A stretch of DNA of 64,000 nt from Paracoccus maritimus (GTDB lineage: Bacteria; Pseudomonadota; Alphaproteobacteria; Rhodobacterales; Rhodobacteraceae). Positions 44,773-52,585 of this stretch are shown piece by piece (the stretch's first letter is position 1; each line of letters opens with the position of its first letter). Under the pieces are notes generated by a model. It made no database searches. It saw only the letters and a program-made list of their open reading frames with translations, and had not been told where the DNA came from. Location: positions 1 through 64,000 of the forward strand of contig NZ_JANAVZ010000007.1 in NCBI RefSeq assembly GCF_025195095.1, written 5' to 3'. Position numbers and translations under genes: made by a program.

Positions 44773-45417
44773 TTAGTCGCCGTTGATCGCGTTGTGGAGC
44801 GCAACGATGGTGCGCAATGAAAAGGTGGTCGTTACCTTCCGGTCAGAGTTCAAGCGGCTGTTATACTCGCCCGCCATGAAACGATCCGAATCCATCATGT
44901 AGATCACCTTGAGCAGTTCATGCGGCCCCCAGGAGGCTAAGATAGTCGCACTGGCCGCGCTAATCTCAATCTTGAAGTCGATCAGACCGGCTCCATTTGC
45001 GGCTTGTTCTCGGATCACTTCGATTTGCTCAATCGTCCGTTCGCGGTCAGCCACAATCAGATCACCCAGAAGGCCGGTTATTTCCGGTGCGCGCTCAATC
45101 AGTAGGCTGAGGGCCTCGATAAAATCAGGACCGTCCAACCAGTTGAAGTGTTCAGTCAAAGGCCCATCAGTGAAATGGTGGCGAAGGCTGCCAAGGGCAC
45201 CAATGGTGGCAACAGAATCTTTCGGGGTCGGACTGGCAAAGATACCCAAGAGCAGCAGCGCCGCGTGTCTATGGGTCATGTGCGGGGCACCGACGCCGCG
45301 CTTTCCGCCGGGAATGAACCCTGCTTCGCGCAGCAACCGTCCATGCTGCGAAAGCGAGGATTCGTCGCGCCCGTCATATGGCTGAAGTGTATGAATAATC
45401 CGCGGAAGCGTGGCCAT
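44773..45417 (-). CDS. Satellite protein of unknown function
   Basis: 214 residues (ATLPRIIHTLQPYDGRDESS ... GFIPGGKRGVGAPHMTHRHA ... VVTTFSLRTIVALHN-type C terminus). Base composition is less GC-rich than the host genes. AAAGGAG precedes the ATG, and a strong promoter/operator lies 20-50 nt upstream. First gene of the int transcription unit. No family recognised; the regulated promoter suggests a control function. Confidence 0.65.
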   Translation of the reverse strand: MATLPRIIHTLQPYDGRDESSLSQHGRLLREAGFIPGGKRGVGAPHMTHRHAALLLLGIFASPTPKDSVATIGALGSLRHHFTDGPLTEHFNWLDGPDFIEALSLLIERAPEITGLLGDLIVADRERTIEQIEVIREQAANGAGLIDFKIEISAASATILASWGPHELLKVIYMMDSDRFMAGEYNSRLNSDRKVTTTFSLRTIVALHNAINGD

Positions 45418-45437
45418 GTTGATCTCCTTTGATTAGG

Positions 45438-45489
45438 AGTATTGCGCGCAATGGTCGGCTCGTCAAGTATTATGTGCAATACGCGCAAT
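45438..45489 (-). promoter_or_regulatory. Promoter with palindromic operator
   Basis: On the minus strand TTGACG (45466-45461), 17 nt, AATACT (45443-45438), a near-consensus housekeeping promoter. The perfect palindrome ATTGCGCGCAAT (45441-45452) overlaps the -10, and a related half-site pair (ATTGCGCGTATT, 45489-45478) lies upstream of the -35. This is repressor-operator architecture driving the 44.6-45.4 kb genes and int. Confidence 0.6.
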
Positions 45490-45528
45490 GTCCTCGCCCG
45501 CAACCGGGATGATCGCGGGCGGTGCTGA

Positions 45529-45747
45529 TCATACGCCGATTTCAAGTTCATTCAGCCTGATCGACTTGCCTGCCCGATGCCGCCCGATCTGGTCGTCCAC
45601 ACGCGCTGCAAATTCCTCCGCTGTGATGCGCTTATCGGCCATTGCCTTCATGGCGCAGAAGAAGATCAGGCGCTCGATTTCGTCCAGCACGTTGAACGCT
45701 TTGATAAACCGATCCTCTAAGCTTTCTGTCGCGGGTGTCTGACTCAT
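45529..45747 (-). CDS. Small satellite protein
   Basis: 72 residues from the ATG at 45747, overlapping the upstream stop (ATGA). Mostly helical: SLEDRFIKAFNVLDEIERLI, FFCAMKAMADKRITAEEFAA. No family recognised. Confidence 0.55.
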   Translation of the reverse strand: MSQTPATESLEDRFIKAFNVLDEIERLIFFCAMKAMADKRITAEEFAARVDDQIGRHRAGKSIRLNELEIGV

Positions 45748-45992
45748 GCCCGATACTCCCGCATAGCAACGGGCTGACCCGTGCCGAAGTAGAACCAGTC
45801 CAACGACATGTCCGTTTCCTGGCACCAGCGCAGGAACGGAGTGCTAAACGTCAAGCCATCGCCCTGATCCTCCAGCACTTGCTCAGGCGGGAAGGCCCGC
45901 ACCTGCCGTTCGATTGCGAATTGCGCCAGGCGGTCGGCGCATCCTTCGGGCAAGCCGCCATCGTGCGCCCTGGGGCGTTTCGTCAGTTCCAT
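45744..45992 (-). CDS. Small satellite protein
   Basis: 82 residues from the ATG at 45992; GGAGG seven bases upstream selects this over the ATG at 46004. It contains PEGCADRLAQFAIERQVRAF and FLRWCQETDMSLDWFYFGTG; the latter resembles short phage proteins with a C-terminal 'DWxxFG' segment next to Cro/CI-type regulators. Function unknown. Confidence 0.55.
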   Translation of the reverse strand: MELTKRPRAHDGGLPEGCADRLAQFAIERQVRAFPPEQVLEDQGDGLTFSTPFLRWCQETDMSLDWFYFGTGQPVAMREYRA

Positions 45993-46007
45993 ATCATCCT
46001 CCATTGT

Positions 46008-46163
46008 TCAGGCCGTCACGGCCTCTTCGGTCCGTTCCATCCGCTCACGGACGGCGCGGACGATCTCACTGTTTTGGCTGGAAGCGTTCTTGTCGGCCTG
46101 TGCCGCAATCCACGCTTTCAAGTCAGTGGGCAGCCGAAGCTGCAAGGGTTTCCGGTCGGTCAT
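46008..46163 (-). CDS. Arc-type ribbon-helix-helix regulator
   Basis: 51 residues from the ATG at 46163. Ribbon-helix-helix pattern: PLQLRLPTDLKAWIAAQADK then SQNSEIVRAVRERME. It is divergent from a second RHH gene (46249) with an operator-rich 85-nt gap between. Probably represses one or both promoters. Confidence 0.8.
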   Translation of the reverse strand: MTDRKPLQLRLPTDLKAWIAAQADKNASSQNSEIVRAVRERMERTEEAVTA

Positions 46164-46175
46164 TTGCGCCTCATG

Positions 46176-46248
46176 TGTCGAGTTGACACTATATAGATAG
46201 CGACTCGACATCATTGCGTCAAGCGCAGTTTAGTGTCTAGTCGCTACT
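46176..46248. promoter_or_regulatory. Divergent operator region with nested inverted repeats
   Basis: TGTCGAGT (46176-46183) is exactly inverted as ACTCGACA (46203-46210), and TAGCGACT (46198-46205) is inverted as AGTCGCTA (46239-46246). A third, shorter pair is GACACT / AGTGTC (46185-46190 / 46232-46237). The AT-rich ACTATATAGATAG between them is where the divergent -10 boxes would fall. Confidence 0.6.
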
Positions 46249-46572
46249 ATGGCCAAAAATCCGTATCCGAGTGACCAGCAAGATAAGTTCATGCTTCGCC
46301 TGCCAGACGGGCTGCGTGAGCGTATCAAAGCAAAAGCCGATGACAACGGTCGCAGTATGAATGCTGAAATCGTCCAGTTGCTTGAAAGGGAGTATCCTGC
46401 CCCGACGGACGTGATGCACATACACTTGGATAACATTCGGAAGGTTTTGGATGCGTATGAGCGAACCACAGACCCTAAAGCTCGGCTCTATTTTCAGCAC
46501 CTTGTCGAAGCTATGGCGAAATCGGGCCACGATCTGACATTTGACGACGACGACGATCTTCTGGGCACTTGA
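46249..46572 (+). CDS. Arc-like ribbon-helix-helix regulator with C-terminal extension
   Basis: 107 residues. FMLRLPDGLRERIKAKADDN and RSMNAEIVQLLEREYP form an Arc-type RHH domain (about 12-52); a helical extension and an acidic tail (DDDDDLLGT) follow. It is the only plus-strand gene of the element. Paired with the RHH gene opposite, it may set an on/off switch for the satellite. Confidence 0.8.
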   Translation: MAKNPYPSDQQDKFMLRLPDGLRERIKAKADDNGRSMNAEIVQLLEREYPAPTDVMHIHLDNIRKVLDAYERTTDPKARLYFQHLVEAMAKSGHDLTFDDDDDLLGT

Positions 46573-46587
46573 TTCATTAAAGACAGA

Positions 46588-46620
46588 GCCGGGCACACGG
46601 TTCCCCCGTGCCAGCCCGGC
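46588..46620. terminator. Hairpin between convergent satellite genes
   Basis: GCCGGGC (46588-46594) and CACGG (46596-46600) pair with CCGTG (46606-46610) and GCCCGGC (46614-46620) around a short loop. It lies 16 nt past the plus-strand RHH stop and between two convergent units. No T-run on either side, so a GC-rich bidirectional terminator or a packaging-related structure. Confidence 0.4.
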
Positions 46621-46814
46621 CCCTAGCCCAGACGCGGGCCATCCCCGGCCTAGCCGGTCGGGCTGCCCCCGGTTTTCCGCCGTGACAGCCTGCGCCGCGC
46701 CCGAACGGAGGGTCGGGCCGCGCCATGACGGGGTTTGGCTTTCCCAAGCCGGGCACTCGCCGTCTAATCCCGGATGCTTCGCGGGAACAAATAACCGCAG
46801 GGCGCATCCAGGCC

Positions 46815-47147
46815 CTATGCTTCGGCCAGCATTTCCAGCAGCCGCCGCTTTTGATCCGGTCGCGGATCTTCGCGAATTTCAAAGGTCCGCCCGTCCACCT
46901 TCGCCCGCCATTCGGACGTAATGCCCTGCGCCTGCGCCGAATGTCGCACGGTGATGATGGCGGGGCTTTTCGATTGCAGCCGCGCCTGCATGACGGCCTC
47001 GGAGCCGCGCAGATATTGGACATGCGCCGCGACGGTGAAGCGCAACAGCCATGACTGAACAACCTGCCCGTCAGCGTCCACGTCCTCGACAGGCTCATAG
47101 AACGCAGCGATGCGGTTCATGTCGGATGCCGTCACCCTGTCCATCAT
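46815..47147 (-). CDS. Phage head closure / head-tail adaptor
   Basis: 110 residues from the ATG at 47147 (ATGA overlap with the portal stop). Pattern of the small head-closure family (SPP1 gp16-like): RIAAFYEPVEDVDADGQVVQ, WLLRFTVAAHVQYLRG, and AKVDGRTFEIREDPRP. It would seal the portal and present a surface for tail attachment. Last gene of the head module; no tail genes follow. Confidence 0.75.
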   Translation of the reverse strand: MMDRVTASDMNRIAAFYEPVEDVDADGQVVQSWLLRFTVAAHVQYLRGSEAVMQARLQSKSPAIITVRHSAQAQGITSEWRAKVDGRTFEIREDPRPDQKRRLLEMLAEA

Positions 47148-48229
47148 TCCGCCCAATCAATGAATTTGAGCGCGTCCTGCACGGTCGCCCCGTCCAGCCC
47201 GGCCTCTTTCGCTTGCGCCATCGCTTGCAGCATCGTCGCGAAGGCCCGCGCCTTGCCGCCGTGATCCATCGCCTGCATGGGTCGCACGCAATCAATCGTC
47301 ACGCGCCCGCCCAGCTTTTCCGCCAGTTCCTCGGCCATTTGTGCAGCGATCGGTTGCAGGACCAGCTGCGCCAGGTGCCGCTGCGCCTCGCGCACAAGCG
47401 GGCCGGTTGTCGCCTCATTCAGCAGGCCGGGCAGGACGCCGAACACGCCGTATATCGCGCCCTTGGCGTCGGTCAGCAGCTTGTCGGCCAAGGTCTTGTC
47501 TAGTTGAGGCGAAAGCTGATCCGGTGATTTTCCGATGTTCGGATTCATTCCCGCCGCCGTTGCCTGCGCGGCACCCTCGATCACTAGAGATGCGCCACGC
47601 CTGCCGCGAAAGCCCTGCCGCAGTGCGTCCATGTCGTCGGCGCTGCCTTCCGGAACCGGCACAATCTGCGACCCTAGCGGCGCATCACGGAACACATCGC
47701 GTAACGCGGTTTCAAGTTCGTGCAGTAATTGCGCCGAGAGTTGCGCCCGCCGCAGCGGTGCAGATCCGGCCCACGGGGTCGATCCGTCACAGCCGATCCG
47801 GAAATGCAGCACCTCCTGCGCCAGCGCCGTTTCCCGCCGTCCGCCGCCGATTTCAGGGATGCCGAGACGATATGCGCGGGGGATGCCGTTGCGGGTGGTC
47901 ACGTCCCAGTCGGTCGCGGGGATCAGCCGGTCACGGATCAGAAAGACCGCCTCACCACGCAAGGCCAAGGCGCGCGCCGTCATCGCCATCGTGCGCCGGT
48001 CCATCATGTCGGTGCCGGTCACGTCCGCAAGCGCCAGGCCACTTTCCCAGAGGCTGACGCAGGTCTGCACCGCCGCCGTCAGTTCGGCCAAGCCCGACGC
48101 CCCGCTAATCCATGCTTCACGCGCGGCCATCAGGCTTGCGGTATAGCCCGGCTGGATGGCACGGGTTTCACTGATAACGTTTTCAGTGTCCCTGCGCCGG
48201 GACGATCTGAACAGATCCATGAAGCCCAT
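47144..48229 (-). CDS. HK97-family portal protein
   Basis: 361 residues from the ATG at 48229 (GGAGGG upstream, TGATG overlap with the protease stop). MDLFRSSRRRD start, LTAAVQTCVSLWESGLALAD, LALRGEAVFLIRD, VLHFRIGCDG and IYGVFGVLPGLLNEATTG are typical portal features. Forms the dodecameric DNA gate of the head. Confidence 0.88.
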   Translation of the reverse strand: MGFMDLFRSSRRRDTENVISETRAIQPGYTASLMAAREAWISGASGLAELTAAVQTCVSLWESGLALADVTGTDMMDRRTMAMTARALALRGEAVFLIRDRLIPATDWDVTTRNGIPRAYRLGIPEIGGGRRETALAQEVLHFRIGCDGSTPWAGSAPLRRAQLSAQLLHELETALRDVFRDAPLGSQIVPVPEGSADDMDALRQGFRGRRGASLVIEGAAQATAAGMNPNIGKSPDQLSPQLDKTLADKLLTDAKGAIYGVFGVLPGLLNEATTGPLVREAQRHLAQLVLQPIAAQMAEELAEKLGGRVTIDCVRPMQAMDHGGKARAFATMLQAMAQAKEAGLDGATVQDALKFIDWAE

Positions 48230-48783
48230 CAGACCCTCCAACGGTTCAGGTGATAGGCCGGGCCGCGATAGGGCAGCCGGTCCCAGTGGGTTTCCCATGC
48301 CCGCGCCTCGATCTGCGCCGAAGGATAGGCAGGCCGGGTGACGGCCGATAATTCAAAGAGCGCCGCGCGGGTGATGGTGCGCAGGACGCCCGCGCCACGC
48401 CGTTCGATCCGTTCACCCTCGGGGGTGACGCGGAACCCAGGCGACAGCCCACGGATCAATCCGCCCGCATGTGCCGCCAGAAAATCGCGCGCCCAGGTCG
48501 TGCCGTCTGCAATCGTCGCCTCGATGGTCAGCGCGTCGTCGCCGTCCGTCAGCGTCAGGTTGCCCGCCGCCCGCGAGGCGAGGGGCTTGTTGTAGTCGTG
48601 ACCGGACAGCAGATGAATGTCTTCGCCCGCCTCGATCCGATCAGCGAAGGCCCGTGCGGCGATAACCTCGCGCCGCCCAGGTGCCAGTTCGGTTTCTGCA
48701 CCATAGGGAAACCGCGCACGAAGGCGGGTTGAACCGCCCTCGGCCCGGATCTCAAGCGCGCCGAGATTACCGCCCCACAGCAT
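48229..48783 (-). CDS. HK97-family prohead protease
   Basis: 184 residues from the ATG at 48783, overlapping the capsid stop by one base. RREVIAARAFADRI, LLSGHDYNKPLASRAAGN (catalytic His), LIRGLSPGFRV (catalytic Ser) and LFELSAVTRPAYPSAQIEAR are the S78 protease hallmarks. It would cleave the capsid delta domain during head maturation. Confidence 0.88.
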   Translation of the reverse strand: MLWGGNLGALEIRAEGGSTRLRARFPYGAETELAPGRREVIAARAFADRIEAGEDIHLLSGHDYNKPLASRAAGNLTLTDGDDALTIEATIADGTTWARDFLAAHAGGLIRGLSPGFRVTPEGERIERRGAGVLRTITRAALFELSAVTRPAYPSAQIEARAWETHWDRLPYRGPAYHLNRWRV

Positions 48784-50012
48784 CAGGGTTCGCCGATGCC
48801 GGTCAGGATGCGCGTTTGCAGCCCGCGCGGGACGGTGAAATCGGCCGTCACAAGCCCCGTCAGGACCAGCGCGCCGCTGCCTGCCTTCGTGTAAGGATCG
48901 CGGATCAGATCGACGCCGCCATAAAGGCCCAGATAGCCCGGCGCGATGCCCTGGACGTTTGCCGTCATGATCGCGGTTTCGGCGGGGATCACGTTGCTGA
49001 TCGCGGGTTGCCCGACATGCTTCGTCAGACGGTCCCATTCCGAAACGGCGGTGCCGGTGATCAACGCTTCGTCAAGATCGGACCAGATCGCCGGATCGAA
49101 GCCCAGATTGACCTGCCCCGCCGACGTGATCGCGTTGGCCTGCATAAATGCGACAACCTCGGCCCGGAACGCCGCCCAGGTCGCAGTCGCGCCAACGGCG
49201 GTCGAAGTGATCCCATAGGTCGCCGCGCCAGGGATGATGCCCAGAGGCTGCCCGGCAGCGCCCGAACCGTTGACGACAACGCGGTCCAGTTCGGTGCCGA
49301 TCACCGCGTTCAGATCGCGCCGGATCGCGGCTTCCAGACCCTCGCCCGCCTGTTTCAGCGCCTTGCGGCTGATGATCATCTGCGCCCCGCCGGTATGGTC
49401 GGGGTTCAGGCTGCGTTCGGCAGTCTCATAGGGCGATGCGGCACCAACGTCGCCCAATTCGGTCGTCTGCCATCCGAAAACTGCGCCAGCGGTCGCGACC
49501 GGGAACGCCAGTTCGCCGTTCGTGATGTTAATGCGCTGAACGCCCAGACGCTCGGCCACGCTGCCGGGAAAAATCCGGTCGATGATCGGGCGAATTGTCT
49601 TCGGGTTCACCTGATCGGCGGCAACGGTGTTGCGGGTTTCCAAGGCCGCGTAGGGGATCGGAACGCCACGGTAGCCGCCAGCAGCCCGCATTTCCTCCAC
49701 GATCTCGGCGGTTGCGCCCGTCAGGCCCTTGCCTTCGTCCAGCGCCAGCGCCACCTGCCGCAACTCGAACCGGCCCATCATCTCGGCCCATTCGGTGTCG
49801 CTGCGGGTTTCCAGATCCGCCCCGGCCTCCCGCCGTTCCTGATCTTCGGCGGTCAGTGCCGCGCGATAGCGGGTTTCATTGGTGCGGTATTCCTGATCCA
49901 TGCTTTCCATGGAGCGGGTTTCGTCTTCGGTCGGCTTTTCCTTGCCCACCAGTTCCGCCAGGGCCTGCCGGATTTCCGACTGGCGACGGGCGATTTTCAC
50001 AGAGTCCAGCAT
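48783..50012 (-). CDS. HK97-fold major capsid protein
   Basis: 409 residues from the ATG at 50012 (an ATG 12 nt upstream is possible). N-terminal helical delta/scaffold domain (about 1-95, rich in Glu/Arg: IARRQSEIRQALAELVGKEK), then the HK97 core (IIDRIFPGSVAERLGV, GELAFPVATA, RKALKQAGEGLEAAIRRDLN, VVVNGSGAAGQPLGIIP, LGLYGGVDLIRDPYT). It precedes its protease and portal, the reverse of the common phage order. Confidence 0.9.
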   Translation of the reverse strand: MLDSVKIARRQSEIRQALAELVGKEKPTEDETRSMESMDQEYRTNETRYRAALTAEDQERREAGADLETRSDTEWAEMMGRFELRQVALALDEGKGLTGATAEIVEEMRAAGGYRGVPIPYAALETRNTVAADQVNPKTIRPIIDRIFPGSVAERLGVQRINITNGELAFPVATAGAVFGWQTTELGDVGAASPYETAERSLNPDHTGGAQMIISRKALKQAGEGLEAAIRRDLNAVIGTELDRVVVNGSGAAGQPLGIIPGAATYGITSTAVGATATWAAFRAEVVAFMQANAITSAGQVNLGFDPAIWSDLDEALITGTAVSEWDRLTKHVGQPAISNVIPAETAIMTANVQGIAPGYLGLYGGVDLIRDPYTKAGSGALVLTGLVTADFTVPRGLQTRILTGIGEP

Positions 50013-50020
50013 TTGATACC

Positions 50021-50356
50021 TCATGTTGCCGGGTTGGGGTTTGTCGCCAGATCGGCAACGGCTTGCCCCCAGGCTTGACGCTCAGGGGTGATGATCGGCG
50101 CGGGATGACCGCACTCGATCCGGGTCTTTTTCGTGTGGCAGGACGGGCAGCGGGTCGCGCAGTTGGACGGGTCGAACGCCAGTTCCGGGTTGGTCCGAAC
50201 CGGCTTTATATGGTCGATTTCCAACCTGCCGCGCGTCTGGCCGCAGTCCACGCAAGCCCATCCGTCCCGTTCCAGCACGACATGCCGCAGCACCTGCCAG
50301 CGTTTCGTTTTCAGGACGGGCCGGGAAAAACGACGATGTTCGCGGATCATGCCCAT
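50021..50356 (-). CDS. HNH endonuclease of the packaging module
   Basis: 111 residues. Zinc Cys pairs (ACVDCG, CPSCHTKK) with the HNH core RLEIDHIKPVRTNPELAFDP and SNCATRCPSC. In HK97-type cos phages an HNH protein next to the terminase is needed for cos cleavage. It overlaps the terminase stop by 10 nt. Confidence 0.88.
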   Translation of the reverse strand: MGMIREHRRFSRPVLKTKRWQVLRHVVLERDGWACVDCGQTRGRLEIDHIKPVRTNPELAFDPSNCATRCPSCHTKKTRIECGHPAPIITPERQAWGQAVADLATNPNPAT

Positions 50357-51984
50357 TGCAGCCTCGCCTTTCGCGTCGGCGCTGCCTTCATGCGCTGCCC
50401 TTGGGCCACGGCCAGCAGGGACGCCGCAGCCGCGTCGATGCGTCCGAGAGAACGGGCCTTGGCCAGCTTGGCGTTGTTCGCCGGATCATGCAGAACGATG
50501 GCGTCTGAAAAGGCAGAGCGCAGCAGCAGTGAAGGGGCCACTTTCACTTCGCCGTCGAATAGCGCTCGACGGAAGCGTTCCACGTCCTCGGAACCGTCCT
50601 TCCAGCCGAAGCCCCGCCAGATGAAGGGAACACGGGCCAGACCGGCTTTTTCCATCGCCTCGACAAACTCGGCATGACGGAAGCGGTCGCCTACGACGCA
50701 GGCGATCTCGCAACCGTCCAGCTTGCGCACGATCTCGGCCAGCCACGGGCCGGGCGGAACCGTCGCATCGCCCATCGTGATCAGTTCGCCGCGTTCCTGC
50801 ATCTCGACGTAGCGCCCTGAGACGCCATCAGCCGCGCCACGATCCGAAAGGCCGGGGTTGCTAGGGAAGGTGCCCAGAGCCTCTAGACGGCCAGTGTCGG
50901 GCCAGTAGAACGCCGCTGCGGACATAGACCGGCTGCCGCCCAGATCCACGCCCAGAATGCACGGCCCTTCACGCGGTGGAAGATCGTCCGGGGCACACTC
51001 GGCACTCAGCCATTCATCGACGGTAACAAGCACCGAGCGATCTTCCGTCGATACTCTTTCATTTCTATTCAGGTTGCGGAAGCTGGAAAGTGCAGAGCCG
51101 CCCCGTGCAATCGCACGCTTGGCCTGGGCGACCAGCCATTCGGGGCTTGATCCGATGCCCTCGACTGCGCCTGGGTTGGCTTGCAGAAGACTTTCCAGAT
51201 CGTCCGCAGGCAGGCCAAAAGCGGGCCGATGTTCCTGCACGAAAGTTCCGGGCGGCGGTTCATCCAGCCAGCGGGAAAAGGTGTTCGCGTCGTCAGGTGC
51301 GCTTGTGCTGATGATAAGCGCACGTCCGTCACGCTTGCCTAGGCCCGACAGGATGGCGTTTTCGAGATTGTCGCCTTTCTCCCGTTCCCAAGCGGCACGT
51401 TCGTCCATCAGGGCCAGCGTCGGAGCGCCGCCAAGGATCGACTTGCCATCAGCCGCGATACAGCGGGCCAGCCCGCCGCCGTTGCCGGAATATTCGACTT
51501 CCAGCTTGGAACCGCGCCGGATCAGGAATTGCTCCTGCTCATCCTCGGGCAGCCCCTCGATGAAGCCCACCAGAAATTGAAAGGCGGTTTTGGCCTGATC
51601 GCGGTTCCGGGCGGCAAAGAGGATTTCCCGCTTCGGTTGATCGTCCCACACGCCCTTGAGCGCGCCCAGAGCCATCCCGGCAGACAAGGCGGTTTTCGCG
51701 TTGCCGCGTCCGATGCTGAGACAGGCCACCATGACGCCATCGCCCAGTGCGCCGCGAACGAACTCGCGCTGAAACTCGGCCAGCCGCAGCGGTTCGCCTG
51801 CCTTTTTTCCTTCCGGAATTTTCAGGGTTTCCAGAAACGCAATCGCTTGATCGGCCATTTCAGGTGCCGGGAAAGAGAGCGGAACACTCTGCGCCCGGTC
51901 CCCTGCCTGAGACGATTTCGGGGCATTGGGACCAGATCCAGCCCGGCCCTTGCGCCCCTTCGCCCTGGTCGCAGCCGCCGTCAT
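50347..51984 (-). CDS. Terminase large subunit
   Basis: 545 residues. ATPase: Walker A-like SIGRGNAKT (90-98) and Walker B LALMDERAAW. Nuclease: ILGVDLGGSRSMSAAAF and ACVVGDRFRHAEF with the metal-binding Asp residues. Pumps DNA into the prohead. No small terminase gene was recognised nearby. It overlaps the connector stop by 4 nt. Confidence 0.92.
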   Translation of the reverse strand: MTAAATRAKGRKGRAGSGPNAPKSSQAGDRAQSVPLSFPAPEMADQAIAFLETLKIPEGKKAGEPLRLAEFQREFVRGALGDGVMVACLSIGRGNAKTALSAGMALGALKGVWDDQPKREILFAARNRDQAKTAFQFLVGFIEGLPEDEQEQFLIRRGSKLEVEYSGNGGGLARCIAADGKSILGGAPTLALMDERAAWEREKGDNLENAILSGLGKRDGRALIISTSAPDDANTFSRWLDEPPPGTFVQEHRPAFGLPADDLESLLQANPGAVEGIGSSPEWLVAQAKRAIARGGSALSSFRNLNRNERVSTEDRSVLVTVDEWLSAECAPDDLPPREGPCILGVDLGGSRSMSAAAFYWPDTGRLEALGTFPSNPGLSDRGAADGVSGRYVEMQERGELITMGDATVPPGPWLAEIVRKLDGCEIACVVGDRFRHAEFVEAMEKAGLARVPFIWRGFGWKDGSEDVERFRRALFDGEVKVAPSLLLRSAFSDAIVLHDPANNAKLAKARSLGRIDAAAASLLAVAQGQRMKAAPTRKARLQWA

Positions 51985-52532
51985 ATCGCAACCCGCCGAT
52001 GCCGAGCCGCGATGCGCGCAGCGGCGATGCTCAACCCTTGCGGTGCATCGTCAGCGCCTCGCATGTCATACAGCCGCGCCGCGTGGTCGCTGATCGCCAG
52101 TTGCAGGTCAGCCGGGATGCTGCCCACTTCCTCGCCATAGCCCGCAGGATAGGTGATGCGCAGGCCGTGCGCTGCGACTGTCTCGGTCAGCTTGAGGATC
52201 GGATACCGACCGGGCAGGACGTAGAAACCTGTGACGTTGGACGTGCTGCCATCTTCGGCCACGGCCTCGACTTCCACGGGATGCTCAGATGCGCCAGCAG
52301 CCCAGAACGGGCCAACGGGCAGCGGGATACGATTGCACCATTCGTCAACGGTGACGGTAATCGTCTGGGCCAGCAGCGCCAGTTCGCAATGCCGCTCGAT
52401 CTCGGCAGCCGCCGTGTCGGCCATCATCGCAATGCCCGCGTCTTCGTCGTCGCCGTCGATGCGGCCACGCTCTTTTACGTCAGACAGGTGCCACGCTGCG
52501 GCGGTGCTGATTGGGGTCCGGGTGTGTGTCAT
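51981..52532 (-). CDS. Head-tail connector (gp6-like)
   Basis: 183 residues. HLSDVKERGRIDGDDEDAGI, AAAEIERHCELALLAQTITV and PADLQLAISDHAARLYDMRG match the HK97 gp6 / phi-E125 gp8 connector family. It would form the ring under the portal. Its position upstream of the terminase is unusual; in most phages it follows the capsid gene. Confidence 0.78.
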   Translation of the reverse strand: MTHTRTPISTAAAWHLSDVKERGRIDGDDEDAGIAMMADTAAAEIERHCELALLAQTITVTVDEWCNRIPLPVGPFWAAGASEHPVEVEAVAEDGSTSNVTGFYVLPGRYPILKLTETVAAHGLRITYPAGYGEEVGSIPADLQLAISDHAARLYDMRGADDAPQGLSIAAARIAARHRRVAI

Positions 52533-52585
52533 GGTCTGCTCTGTTTGTTACTGTATAACGTATATTACTTGCGAATCATTCGCAA

